Below are positions 10,522 to 22,773 of a DNA stretch of 64,000 nt, piece by piece. The translations under genes were made by a program, and so were the position numbers. Origin of the DNA: Stenocarpella maydis (taxonomy: Eukaryota; Ascomycota; Sordariomycetes; Diaporthales; Diaporthaceae); NCBI GenBank assembly GCA_002270565.1, contig NQMI01000005.1, positions 558,001-622,000 on the forward strand. Reading direction: 5' to 3'. Below the pieces are notes generated by a model. The model made no database searches and was not told the origin of the DNA. It saw nothing but the letters and a program-made list of their open reading frames with translations. Numbering within the stretch: the stretch's first letter is position 1; each line of letters opens with the position of its first letter.

Positions 10522-13500
10522 CTTGGAGGATGTTTCGAGGCAGAGGTTGGTGGAGAGTTGAATGTGATTGAGCAGGGCAGTTGGACTCTCGCAAGGGGGA
10601 GAAGGTGGAACAAAAGTGTCGTTGCCTGCTTTGCTGATTAGCTCGGGGCTCTTTCAAATCTTTGACTGCCTACGTATATGCGCACCTACGGGGGTAGGTG
10701 TCGTGAATTTCGGGCCTACACCCGGGTGTTTAATTAGCTACCTGGTAACAAAACAATAAGCAAACGTGATCCTGTTTGAATGCACTGTCGCCCACTTTGT
10801 TATAAACAAGGACCAACCCTATCGTGCCAGACCTCTACTATGATTCGATTTCCATACATCCATGGCCAGGTCTTTCTTTAAATTGAGGCTTACTTAGACA
10901 CTTTTCATCTAGGCTAGGTGAGTTGAGCGCGTCAATGAGGTGTGGGCAATGCGTGTGGGTTTGAGGTGATGTGCAGGTTCCGGTGTACCCTTCATTCCTG
11001 CGACGAACATCTGTAATTGATGAAACAGTTCCTTCTTTCCTGCTGTCTGATTGGGCCCAAGATTGTTTTATTGAAGAAGATGTTTTACATTACTGGTCGA
11101 GACCAACTTAAGGTGTCGCGAAGTGAACTCCAGCCGAGTCACGCGAGCCCCCTGGTAAACTCATTGTTCCCAAAGCATGCTCTATTTGAAGCACAAGAGC
11201 CTCCGTTTCTGAAATAATCCCGAGACGTCATTGAAAACCGTTGCTATCTGTTTTTGAGCCTGGAATGAGATGCTCGGTAGGTGTAAGCCTCAGCTTCTCT
11301 CGCCTCCGCCTCCGACTTCGAACCTCAGTCTTTCCCCTCGCAAGTTCCTCCGTACGCAGTACGCACACCATCTACAACTGCCATGATCACCACATCTACT
11401 ACCGTAAGCCCAGTAACAAAATTCTGCATTACGCCTTTCCCGCAACAAGCATCAGCGGACGCCAGCTTACTGTCGGCCCATTGCCAAGCTTCAGGCCGGC
11501 ATCGAGCTCTTTGGACCTCGACGCGTCCCGAGCTCCAACGCCTACTGGGCTTTGGGCCAAACACCGTCATCTACCTCTTCGCACTCTCAGAAACCGGCAG
11601 CCAGGAGAGGCCGTGCCGCCTTACGGAGCTTCAAGGTCGAGCTTGCCCAGACTTGTGAGCTCGGGGAGTGGCACCGCCATCCTCCTCCTCGCAGATACCA
11701 AAAGCCAGGTAGAGCTGCGGTGTCGACACAGGCCTGGTTGCCTTGGTGCTGCCACTGGTGCTGCCAGCCAGATCCAGGGCCTGTGGCTCCTAATCATTTG
11801 TTTACACAGCCGGAATACTCCCCTCCAAGCTACTATCGCTGTCCAACGCTCAAGGAGGGCTGGAAGTTCTGCGTATTGTCGTATCTTCTGACATTCATCT
11901 CATTCAGGGGAACTTTCGCCAGACAAGCACAACTTACGGAGCTCATACGCGCCTCAAAAGCTCCCCGTCCCTCACTTTCACATCTTGTTCCGGCATGATC
12001 CCCCGGTACTTGCTAACTCGCGGTTGTTGTGCTTAGAAGTATCAGCCATGGCGGCGTGGCTCTCAACACTGCAAACATCTGAAGACAGGTGATCTTCGAT
12101 ATGGGCTATAACGGTGCCCTACAGCCGGAGAACATTCAACAGAGGTTCTGCTCGATCCACTCCTCTATTACCATATCCTTCGACCGGTTCTCCAACACAG
12201 CCTTCTTCAAGCTTCAGTCGCCTATCGTCCTACTCGTCCCCTCCTCCAAGACCGCCATGATCCTGTGCGATCTAATGTGCATCTATGCGCTCATCCCGAA
12301 CACATCACCTCGCCGGTGCAGGACCGACCACGGTTGCCAAGAGATATTTGCTACTTTGCACAAGTAAATTCCAGGCCAAGAAACATCCTGTCTGCATTTC
12401 AAGCTTTCAAAGCCCGCAGGGTGGATCGCTCCGAGCTTCGCAACCCTCCTCCCCAAGTCGCGTGATGGTGCCAGTCTGCCTCAGGCGTTTCAGCGTCTCG
12501 CCACGGCGCAGTTCATTTCGATATACATGCCGAGGAACGCCATGTCTGAGGCACAAGTCTCGTCCCTCTGCGAGGCTGCATCCAAGAGCGGGCAGCTGTG
12601 TTCGAGCACTAACTATGTCGGCTTCCAGCGCTGGTACTCGAGTCCCGGCGGTAAGGTTTGCCGACGGATGACATGGGGCACGTGGTTTCTTCAGACAGGC
12701 CCATCTGGTCCATCTGGCCCAGACCACGGCAAAGGGCAAGCAGTCCTAAATAGAGGAGCTTAGGCAGCACTTAGATGACCGACTCGGACAGATGCGCCCT
12801 GCGAGTTTATTGACGAGCGGTTCGATGACCTTGACGTTGATGTTTTGCTAAAATCTGAGACGGAGGTGTAGGTACGTTGACAAAGCACTGAAGGTAACGG
12901 AAGATGATCTCCGGAGAGGCTGAGCGGCGATAGAATTAGAGAGATATTCGATGACTGAATGGTCCACGATACCCTCCGTAATGATGCTTGCAGCGTTCTT
13001 GCCATTTTGCTTGATACTGCAGCAGTCCTCGACTATCGGATGAGCTCAATGTAAGCTCTGAACCAAGAGAAAGAATTACCGTCGCTAGCTGTTAAGCCGG
13101 CAGCTGGCCAACCGACATCATGTTCTCCTCCTTAGCGGCTCTGCCGAATGCCGAACACGTCTAAAGGCTGCGGAGAGCAACCATTGCAGGGAACCGAGGT
13201 CAAGCGGAAGATGGCCGCCGCCGGAGCTTGACAGCAAGGCAACAGCATAATGGACGGCGAAGCGTTTTCACTTTGCCGGAGGACAGAAGATCCGTTTGAC
13301 CAGTTGGTTCTAATTTAATTAGAAACCATGAATTCTATGGATGATCTCTTGCTCATCCTGAATTCCCATCAAGATTTATCTCAGTCCCGTGCAGAAATTT
13401 ACTGGAAGCAGGAATAGACCTGGCAATATAGTGTCGCAACGAATTCATACACCGTTATCCTCAAGACCGTCCGCGCTTGCTGGCTTGTCATCGCCTGAGT

Positions 13501-13555
13501 CATAAAGAGCGAAACATCACCTGGGCACTTGTGCAGACTTGCTGACTGCTAGCTT
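10522..13555. other. 3-kb gene-free interval
   Basis: Several overlapping open frames exist (for example 11241-11891 and 12407-12739), but none shows a conserved motif, a plausible exon chain or a signal peptide. A decayed gene could hide at 11.3-12.8 kb; I cannot identify one. Confidence 0.4.
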
Positions 13556-14860
13556 TCAATGCTCCGCAAAAATCGGCGCCAGCACACTGTCTTTGAACCA
13601 CCTTCTGTCCTTTTCCCAACCTTTCAGAACCCATTCCCTTCCCAAGGCCAATGCCGAGAGCACTTCCTCTGTCGGCTCCGAGAGAGGGGGTTTCGGGCTG
13701 CCCCTTATGTGCCAGCATACCAAGTGCACACCTGCGTGAATGGCAATCCGGAACGCCATCTCGTCGCTGATCCTCCCGTAGCCGCGGGCAAATCCCTCCA
13801 TGACAGAGACGGCAGCATCGCTATCCTTGAAGTGTTTCCGCTCGTAAAGGTCGGCCAGCATCCCGCCGATGTCAATGGCCCGGTGGCCGAGCTGAGCAAG
13901 CTCCCAGTCAATCACGAAAAGCCGATTGGGCCCTTCGTCGGGATGCTGATTTTGCTGCCATCTGACATTGGGGAGCAACACACTGGTGATCAAGACAGTG
14001 TCATCAGTTTTTGTTCGAGACTCTTATTCTCCATTCCGACTTACTTGCCCGTCCAAAAGTCCCCGTGTATGAGCCCCCAGCTGTCATCCGCGCCCTCTAG
14101 TGGCTGGTCGAGTTCAAACAATTCAGTCATTGCGGTTTGTATGGTTTGTAGTTTCTCCAGGTGCCCGCTCACAAGCGCCGGATAAGCCTCGAGGATTTCG
14201 ACGAAGCTATCATATGTGACCTTGCGCTTGAGCTTTCGTGCTTCCGTATTCTGCCTGATAGTGTCTTGGAGCGGGGCCTGCTCAGGGGCTGAAGCCCACT
14301 GATGAAAGCAGCGGAGCCAGGAGCCTACGACGTAGCCCAAAGAGGCCTGGCTGGCGCCGGGCAGGATATCTTTGACCACGGGTGAGATCAGGACCGTGTT
14401 CAGGTCTGTGGTATTCGAGAGATCCTCCAAGACTTGTGTGTTTGTCTGACGGTCGAAGAAGTACAAGCGTGGTGATCTCACCACCGTGTTCCCAGGATAA
14501 CCTCTGTACAAGGAGTTTGCGAGTCCGTGCAGCATGGATTCTTCGAATATCTAGCAGAAGTTAATAATATATCAACACTCGTACTCATAGGACAGGGGGA
14601 CACGGAGTTTGTCATACGCAGCGACTAATGTCGAGTACGAAATCCCGATTGCTTGGTGAGAAACCCTCTGAATGCTTGACTACAACCGTCCTGACGGCTG
14701 TTCCAGCCGGTTCATCTTGCAGTTCAAGAGGATTAAGCAGGCGGCCACGGTAAAGGAAGTTTGCAGTTCCTCCGTCAAGCTTGTTCAGGTCAGTGCAGGC
14801 ATATTTTGTCTGTGAAAGCTCCGTTAGGAGTACTTGAACGAGAACGTCTTCATCCGCCAT
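13556..14860 (-). CDS. Aminoglycoside phosphotransferase-like (APH) small-molecule kinase
   Basis: Exons 14860-14618, 14550-14045 and 13982-13556 join in phase and give 391 residues; the second intron splits an Asn codon in the catalytic loop. The Brenner-type catalytic loop LIHGDFWTGN lies near residue 245 (Asp is the expected base, Asn binds metal). The metal-binding VIDWELAQLG follows near residue 272. The N-lobe holds a glycine-containing DGGTANFLYR stretch and a VVVKHSEG strand whose Lys should contact ATP. Fungal members phosphorylate hydroxyls of small metabolites (choline, methylthioribose and homoserine kinases are relatives). The substrate here is unknown. The gene stands alone on the minus strand, with the STAND gene starting about 1.4 kb upstream in the opposite direction. 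Confidence 0.8.
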
Positions 14861-16301
14861 CGCGTTCAGTATTCTGATCAGAATGGCTGGTGAAAAGACA
14901 TAGCGAAGTCATCGAGCTGAAAGAAGCTCCTCGGTCAGAAAGTCCTGTACAATTCTTTTTTTTCCCCTAGTGGGAAACCGGTGACTCACTGGCGGAAAGG
15001 AGGGGTGTCTTTCTGCACTGCGGAGGTGTCAGATCGTACACTCAGATAGGCCAATGAGGAGACGAAGCGCCGACGCTGGGCAAGTCTATGTCATCCATCT
15101 GCTCTCGGGGTTGGGACCAATTCTGCAAAGTGAGTTTCGTACGTATTCCCGTCCCTGACTGCTGCCTTGGTGTCCATGCTGATGAAACAGATATCCCCAC
15201 AAGAATTGCAAGAGGGCCGCAAGACAGGAAGTTTAAAGTAATGTATGCAAAGTTCGCGGCAAAACCCGATCTAAAGTCTCTCCCAGCCATCAAGGTTTGT
15301 ACGATGGAACCCCGTGATGTCACCGAGGGAAGCACGGGACTTGAAGTCACGAAGAAACTAGCAGTGACGTTGAGCAGGCTATAACCTGCATTGGAAGCAG
15401 AGTTCAGGTGCGATTACATGTCGCTGAATTACCCTATCTAGCAGGACCCGAAAACAGGGTGAATGCCGAGCGTGTAGGTATTAGTTTCGGGGCCTGCGTT
15501 CTCGAGAGTGCTCGTTCGTGTGTCGGCCCAATTTGACGTAGAGAGCTGTGCACTCAGCGTCAAACTGTCATGTGCGACGATACTTCCAGGCTTGGCTCGG
15601 CTGAAAAAAGGGTTGTGCGCATGCGCAACTGCCTCGAAGTGAGCCACCGGCTGATAATTGTGGCCGTCTCCTGCCCTGTCGGTCATGCAACGGTCCACTA
15701 TTCTCTAGTGCTATCATAACTGTACTGAAAGCTGAGGACACCTGGGAGAGTGAGCATAATGTTAATACAATGGGGCCAAGCAAGAGGAGACGCAAAGGGT
15801 AAATATTACCTTAGAGATACTTCTATACATCTACTTGGTGTTGCCTCACAAAACATTGAGTACACCGGCATGGAGTATAGTATAACTAACTGGCAAGTCG
15901 TATGTACACAGTACGTAGCCTGTAATTTCGTTGCTTTGGATCGCTTGCGTGCGAGTCGCTGAAATGCTACGCCACGGCTCCCCCTGGCCGACACAGCATG
16001 CATGTGCAAGGGTTCTGCGTTTGGGAAGCGTCCAGGGTGGCGCCCCACATCTGCGAACAGGTGCATTCATGGTGGCTATGAATAACGTGGTATGATTCCT
16101 TCGTCTTGCTCTCAAGATGCACTCACTCCTCTTCTTTTCTGCTGGACGTAGAGGGCGGGTGTGTGCTACATGCCCTTGAGACTCAAGCACGATCTTGTAC
16201 CATCTTTGTCCGTCAAGCGCCGCAGACTTCCTTTGGTCCTCGATAACTCGTCGAAGCAATACATTATGGGGGGGGATCACAAGGTAACCATCTTCATACA
16301 C
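14861..16301. other. Shared upstream interval of the kinase and STAND genes
   Basis: These 1.4 kb lie between divergent genes. Open frames such as 15088-15384 (+) and 15846-16319 (-) carry no recognisable motif, and the latter overlaps the STAND start. I annotate no gene. Confidence 0.4.
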
Positions 16302-19300
16302 ATGGAAATGCAGCCTCATGCTAATGCATCATCGTAACTAGCCATCGCGTATCCATCAGTTTTTCTCGGAACTGTTCCATTCCAGGTCTCGCTCACCGTC
16401 TCCAAAGCCTAAGGAGCACAACCAGGTTGAAAGCCACGCCGGTCAAAAGACGGACCCAGCATCACCCCATAGTGACGAAGAGGTTCAATTGTCGCATTCC
16501 ACGCAACCTTCGCCCGCCGAAGATCACACAGAGCTTGAAACTAAGCCCTCCGAAAGCCAAGATGTGATTCATGCGACGAGTAGCAAACCGAATAACCTCA
16601 CTTTGAGCCACTCTCCTGACGTCAAGGTTTCTGGTACTGCGTATGATGAAGCTTGGTCGAGACTGAGCGAGGGTGAGAGGGCCAATTTGTCAAATGATGT
16701 CTCGATCAAAACCCTGTTTCAAAGGCTGGACGAGGCTGATCAGCAGCACCAGTCAGACTCATGGCTCAAGAGGGGGAAAATGGCTGCAGGCCTACAGTAT
16801 GTGAGCAGCATCTGTGGTTATGTCAACCTCGTGGCAGCTTGGATCCCAGTCCCGGACCTCGGTGCTTCGCTGAGTCTCATTAAAGGGATTGTTGCGGTAA
16901 GCTACTACCACGAATACGTTTGTCGATGTCTGCGGTCTTGCTAAACACGACCAAGTGGCATAGATATTTGTAGGTATATGTGGCGCATATGACAGCTTGA
17001 CAAGTCATATTCGAGAGTTTCTGAGCCGCATACCAGTGCTTGACAGGTGCAATACAATCCTCTGGGCCAACAGTGCATCTTTCGAGATCCACAATGTGAG
17101 TCAACCTGAGGCTCGCTTTGCTATCCATGACAGAAAATTAGTACTAATAATGGAGAAGATCCTCGTTGCCTGTTACTCGAGTCTCCTATCTTTCTACAGC
17201 AAGGTGATGGCCTTCCTTCAAGAGGAAAGCCGTATCATTCGAATTCTGGAGGCTTTTCACTCCGAGATCCCGGGAATAGTCACCGAGTTCAACGGCCATG
17301 CCGACAAACTGTCTAAGATGATGGAAGCTGAGACACTCGTAACGGTGAAAAAGATCTTGGACCAACAGACTGAAAACTTCGGTGCGTGAACTTTATGTGA
17401 CCATCCTGGAATCCAGGACAGAAGAAATCCCTACCTCACCGTTGTCATGCGCTTAGAATTTGCTTTAGTCGATGACAACTTGTACAAACAACACCACTTT
17501 GGCGACCACAACATCGACGAAGAAGATGTGTCGGATGAGGCTTGTCGCTGGATCCTTCATGAAGACAGTTTCGAAGACTGGGCATACGGACCCCACGGTG
17601 TCTTAACCATGTATGGAGTCGTGGGCTGCGGCAAGTCAGTCACGGCTGCTTTCGTCACGAGGTATCTGCGTGAGCAAGCAAGAGCACCCGTCCTGGCCTA
17701 TCACTGTGCTCAGCAGGAAGAAGACGAACTTCGGTACATTATTTGCAGCCTGACCTACCAGCTGCTGCAAGCCAAAGTGGAACTAAAGGAGAGTTTCAAG
17801 GATTGGTCCGAGGAACGACAGGCTACAACACTTGACAAGCCCTCCAACAAGCCAGCTGTTCTCGCAGAGTTTCTGTGTACCTCGTTGCAGAATTCCAGAG
17901 AGCAGGTTTTCGTCATCCTCGATGGGCTCGATGAGTGCGAGGAGGATGCCAGGAGCGAGCTCCTTGCTCTGTTCAGGGACCTCATCAGCAAGGGTGCTCT
18001 GGTCAAGGTATTCGTGTCTTCACGGCAGAGAGACGACATCCTACAGACTCTGAACAGCCAAGAGACTATCCAAGAAGCATCCACGGCCGAAGCAGTCCAC
18101 CAAATCCCTCTCTTCCACATAGACATGAACCCCACTGAGGAGCGCGACCTCATCCTGGCCAAGTATCTCGGAGCCAAGCCACTGCGACAAATCAAAGACG
18201 ACAAGGTACGGGACAGGGCCATCGGGCAACTGGCCAAGCGTGCCGGGGGCTCGGCCATCTGGCTCCAGATGGCCATGTCGTCGCTGGCGGGCGCAAAGAA
18301 CGAGAGCCGCATCGAGAAGTGCCTGGCGTTTCTCGAGACGGACCCCAAGCTCGTCGACATGTACGAGAGCCTGTTTATGGAGGCCGAGTCCGCCACCTGT
18401 GACGACCGGGAGGTCCTGGAGCGCGCACTGGAGACCCTCGCCGTGGCCCGGAGGCCCATGACCGTGGACGAGCTCTCGAGGGCAGCGCACATGGACGACC
18501 CCGGGTGTGCGGAGAGCCTCGCCCGCCTGAACGAGGCGGCAGAGGAAATCGACTTCCCGGGCCTGATCCGTCCGTTTGTGGCGATGTCGGCGGACTCCAA
18601 GCATGGGAATGGTGTGCGAGTGCGTCTGGTGCACCAGTCCCTGCTAGAACTGCTTCTCGCGGTCAGGCCGTCCGAGTGGGATAGTATGGTGTCTGCTAAG
18701 AAGAGCAAGAGAGTCACGGATGAGGAGAAGGAACAGCGCAGGCGCGAGCTGAACCGCCAGCTGATGGGCAGATGCATCAAATATCTTCTCCTGGACGATT
18801 TGGAGGACAGCTCCTCCCAAGAGGATTCAGACGTAGAAGCGGACACAACCGCAGACATTGGTACGGAAGACGAGGACGCATGGGACGGCCTTGGTTTCGC
18901 CTCACTTTTCGCAGAGCCCGAGACCCAGAAGAGGACAGAAACCCGAGCTCAGGTCTCACACCTGCACTTCTACGAATACGCCGCCTCCCATTGGGTCAGC
19001 CATTTCGCCGCCTGTGAGAGAGACGTCCCAGACGACCTGCGGGAAAAGGCGAAGACCCTTCTAGACGTGAGCTCTAGCGGGTGCACCGATTGGGTGTCTT
19101 TCGTCCGGGCCGAGAAGGAAGCCGAGGCGGAACCGTTTCCGAGCTCCTCTGAGCCTGTCACGCTGTTGGCGTACTTTGGCCTGAAAGAGACCCTCGCTGG
19201 CGTCCTATCCGAGAGCCTGGCAGTCACCCAGCAGACCAAGGACGAGGCACTGCACTGGGCAACCCGCGGAGGCCACGAGGACATCGTCAGGCTGCTGCTC

Positions 19301-20284
19301 GAGCACGACGCCGACCCCAACCAGCACCACCTCTCCGACGGCCACACTGCCCTGATCGCCGCGGCGTACTGCGGGCACCTCGGCTGCGTGCGGGCCCTGC
19401 TCGCCAGCCCGCAGGCCGACGTCAACGCGCAGAGCAACAGGCTGTGCACGGCGCTGATGCTGGCCGCCCTCGGCGGCAGCGAGGAGATCTGCGCGGCCCT
19501 GGTGCAGCGCGAGGACTGCAGGCCGGACGAGGTGGACTGGAGGGGCATGACGGCGCTCTTCTACGCGGTCGGCGTCGAGAGCACGGCCGTCATCAAGCTC
19601 CTGGCCGCCCTCCCCGGTGTCGACGTCAACCACCAGGACAACGCCGGGCGCACTGCCCTCTGCCGCTCGGCAGAGACCGGGACGACCGCGTCCCTCAGGC
19701 AGCTCCTCGAGGCCGAGGGCGTCGACGTCAACCTGCCGGACAAGGAGGGGCGGACACCACTGATGTGTGCCGCCCTCAGGGGCAAGGCCGCCTCCGTGGA
19801 AGCGCTGCTGCGGCATCCGGAGATCGACAGGGGCACCGCGGTCCTCTCCAACGACGGCAAGAACCCCATCCACTTCGCATGCGAGGCGGGCATGCACGAG
19901 GCGCTGCTGTGCCTCCTGAGACACGGCTGCCCCGGGGTGGACGACCCGGACGTGGACAACTGGACCCCGCTGATGTGGGCCGTCCAGAACGGCCCGGAGT
20001 GCGTGTCGGCCCTGCTCGCGACGGGCCGGGTCGGGGTCGAGCGCCGCGACAAGCTCGGCAAGACGCCGCTGCTGCTGGCGGTGCAGTGGGGCCACTCGGT
20101 CGAGGTCCTCAGGGCCCTGCTCCACTACGGCGCCGACCCGGAGACGACGGACGACCACGGGGTGACGCCGCTGACCGTGGCCATGAACAGGGGGCTCCCC
20201 CTTGACCTGAGGATGGCGGACGAGCTCTCGTCCTGGATCAACAAGAAGCGGGGCGGGGACGAGGTGCCTGTTCAGCGCACCTGA
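16302..20284 (+). CDS. NACHT-ankyrin STAND (NLR-like) protein
   Basis: Exons 16302-16333, 16386-16896, 16964-17381 and 17457-20284 join in phase and give 1262 residues. The tiny first exon is inferred, because no ATG precedes the frame otherwise; ATG 16308 is an alternative. Residues 1-110 are polar with a SRSPSPKPK stretch. Residues 110-320 form a helical N-terminal region I cannot assign. The NTPase has a Walker A GVVGCGKS (374-381) and Walker B VFVILDGLDEC (471-481). A winged-helix-like stretch follows, then an acidic Ser/Asp/Glu insert (about 764-799), then about ten ankyrin repeats (about 915-1245). Fungal NLR-like proteins sense a ligand through their repeats, oligomerise with NTP and fire an N-terminal effector, often in non-self recognition. 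The ankyrin part is markedly GC-rich. Confidence 0.85.
19255..20215 (+). repeat. Ankyrin-repeat coding array
   Basis: About ten ankyrin units of roughly 33 codons are recognisable by G-x-T-x-L/P-L and LL-x2-GAD-like positions. They are diverged from one another and are not a recent high-identity array. Confidence 0.75.
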
Positions 20285-21580
20285 AACCCGGCAGTGTTGG
20301 TTATCAGCATGTTGTGATGGAGTAGTCTCGAGGGGAATTGTGGTGCAAACCGAGTCATGGTGTAAACGTGAATGTATTGATCAACCTTGGAAGCCAAGTG
20401 CTTATGCTCCAGCATAATATTTGTTGCATTGGCAATATGTCTGCGACGGGCAACGTAAAGCTAGGTTAAGCTGTTTCGTTTTGTGCTCTAAAGCTGCCGT
20501 CGCACATCATTGCGTTCCAAGTTGGATCACGTCTACAGGTCTCACTACGCCAAGCTCTTAGATGGTTGTATGTACAAAGGTATGGCTAATTTCCGCCTAC
20601 CCAGTATAAGATTTTTTTTTTTTTTAAAAAAAAAAAAAAGATACCTATTATTCCTGCTGGGACAGGAAAAAGGTGGCCGCACTCTGGGCCTCCTGAGCCC
20701 TATGGTATGAAAACCCACTATAGTATAGAGGGGCTCTATAGCAGGGTAATCAAGAGCTTCGAAACCGAGGGTGGGTGGATAAGAGTTCGTAGTAGGCTAT
20801 TTCCCTAATTACTTATATCAGCTGGGCGGAAGTTAGAAGCGAGGCGTGTGCTCCTGATCAGCATGTGTGTGGGCGGATGATTGCCATGTGTAAAGCCCTC
20901 TCTTATCTTGGCAAGTTTGTGAGCGTGATTGAGTTGGTTCTAGGCCCCCTTGTTTGCAGTATTTAACTTTTTTGTATTTGAAGCATACCTGGCTGAGATC
21001 TATATATTACAGTCACTATTGGTGCTTCAAGTGCAATCATGAGACGACACGTTTATGCATATGCAGACTTTGGTCAAGCTTTTACGGTCCCCCGGCCCGA
21101 GGCTGGCGGGGAGAAGGACGCGCATTGTGCCAAGCATCTTCAGGAGGGCCAAGCACCGTCGGATCGGGCCAAGATCCGTACTAGAAGGGCTTTATTCGAA
21201 CCTACCTCAGAATTTGAATCTCCAGTTGGACGGTGAGTTGAAGCTAACGGTGCCTAGCCCAGGTCGTCGTCTTCAATTCATCGTCAACGACTCAACGCCC
21301 TTGCTATGGCATCACTTGGTGTTGTGGCCGACCTAGCCAACTGGCTATAGCCTGTTGGCCAAAAGTCTAATGAGCCCAGGCTCTTGCCTCGTCAGCAGAC
21401 GAGATCGTGCCATGTGCCCTCAGCTTTGGCGTAGTCAGAACAATGCCCGAAACCCAAGACGAGTGCTCTGCCCCATGTACTGTAGTCAGGCATGGCGAGT
21501 AAGCTACTTAGGGCTGGCCCTGCCCAAGTGATCCCTCCCCAGACACCTGCGATCTGTCCCACGCCTCTGCCTTCAGCACC
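20285..21580. other. AT-rich intergenic interval
   Basis: No gene is seen between the STAND gene and the surface-protein gene. It contains the T14A14 tract at 20612-20639 and the likely promoter of the 21581 gene. Confidence 0.4.
20612..20639. repeat. Perfect T14A14 palindrome
   Basis: Fourteen T are followed directly by fourteen A. Such tracts stiffen DNA and can exclude nucleosomes or, as RNA, form a hairpin. Confidence 0.9.
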
Positions 21581-22651
21581 ATGTTTCTCACCAGTGACAT
21601 CTTTTCGTCCGGCACAGCTCTGACTGGGCTGTTGTCTCTCTTCTTCACATATTCACAGGCACAAAGTGTTACTCTTCCTTCGGCCGCCGCGGTCGATCTC
21701 GTCTTTCCCCGCAACGACACTTATAACCCGGCTGATACGTTCCCAGTCGTATTCGCTCTTCAGGGCGCCAGCGCGGCATGGACCTTTGGGTTCTTCTTCG
21801 ACTGGCGCATTCGCCGCGCCCAAGGCTGTCAGGGCGAATGTGGCATCGTGGACACAGGGCGTCTGTCAGTTGACCAAGGACAGCTTGGTTCGGTGTCTTT
21901 TGGGTCGGACGACTACTATCTTTACAAGGATGAGTCAACTACGCTGAGCAAAGATTGGGGACTGGGTGTAGCAGCCGGGGGATTCCAAGGGGCATACAGG
22001 CTGGAGTGGGAATTTGGCTTTATCCGGAATTGTTCGGACGCCGGCGGCGCCACACAGTCGGAAGGAGGGATCACCAACTTCTCCGGCACCAATATCTTCA
22101 GTGTTGTGCCGGGAGCGAGCCCCGACATCCGGAAACAACTCGAGGACTGCCCAATATCTGGTGGTATGGTGGTGGTCGAGGCGAACCTGAATGGTTGCCC
22201 AGTCCTGGGTGCCACCGGGGCCGACGCTGACCCTTGTGTCGTCAAAGTACCGGACGACGTCGTCTCTAATGTGGTTGCCCAGATGGCGGCCGGGGGATCT
22301 CCAGAACAGCCGGGCGCCCCACCGATCCCAGGTGTTCCCCTGCCAGGCGGGCCGCCGGGGGTGACTACGGTCATCGGCTACCCGGGTGGTGATGGAGGAC
22401 CGGAGACGACGTCCCCGGAAAGCTCTGCTACTGCTCGGACTCCAGCTCCCAGTTTACCAACATCACCTGCGCCTACCACCGCCTCAAGCTTCAACACTAC
22501 GTCCGGAGTCCGATCGGACCCCTCGGCGAGCCGCCAGACCAGTACCGCACCAACAGTCGTTGTCGTCAACGCATCAGCCAATATCAGAGGGAGTCTTTAC
22601 CAGGCTGTTTTGGTTATTGCGCTGTCAACCCTCGGGGCGTATGTGCTCTAG
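21581..22651 (+). CDS. GPI-type cell-surface protein, DUF7136-like
   Basis: A single exon of 356 residues starting at ATG 21581. An N-terminal hydrophobic signal peptide ends near the AQS at residue 28. The mature start VDLVFPRNDTYNP matches the opening of fungal DUF7136 domains, which run here to about residue 225 and include several Cys and N-glycosylation sites (NCS, NFS). A Pro/Gly then Ser/Thr-rich region follows (about 235-330), typical of an O-glycosylated stalk. The protein ends in a hydrophobic tail (about 338-356), consistent with GPI-anchor addition at the upstream small residues. The product is probably attached to membrane or wall. Function unknown. Confidence 0.8.
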   Translation: MFLTSDIFSSGTALTGLLSLFFTYSQAQSVTLPSAAAVDLVFPRNDTYNPADTFPVVFALQGASAAWTFGFFFDWRIRRAQGCQGECGIVDTGRLSVDQGQLGSVSFGSDDYYLYKDESTTLSKDWGLGVAAGGFQGAYRLEWEFGFIRNCSDAGGATQSEGGITNFSGTNIFSVVPGASPDIRKQLEDCPISGGMVVVEANLNGCPVLGATGADADPCVVKVPDDVVSNVVAQMAAGGSPEQPGAPPIPGVPLPGGPPGVTTVIGYPGGDGGPETTSPESSATARTPAPSLPTSPAPTTASSFNTTSGVRSDPSASRQTSTAPTVVVVNASANIRGSLYQAVLVIALSTLGAYVL

Positions 22652-22773
22652 GTGACATCGCCAGGCTCAAGTTGTGTCCGACCGACATGACCCGCTTTCA
22701 GCCAAATCGGAGCAGTGCAGTTCTTGATCCTTTACAATAGTCAATCTCTTCGAGCCTGTCTAAACACCACCAT

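Noticed and set aside
11241..12763. Chain of open frames that might be a decayed gene
   Set aside because: Frames on both strands overlap, no motif is recognisable, and no intron chain joins them in phase.
15088..15384. 98-residue forward frame upstream of the STAND gene
   Set aside because: No motif, no convincing start context, and reading through a possible intron gives stops.
15846..16319. 157-residue minus-strand frame
   Set aside because: It overlaps the inferred first exon of the STAND gene and has no family features.
17100..17137. Possible GTGAGT..ACAG intron in exon 3 of the STAND gene
   Set aside because: At 38 nt it is shorter than the other introns here, removal would break the frame, and the sequence is open without splicing.
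18041..20205. Long frames antisense to or shifted within the STAND gene
   Set aside because: They are shadows caused by high GC at the third codon position.
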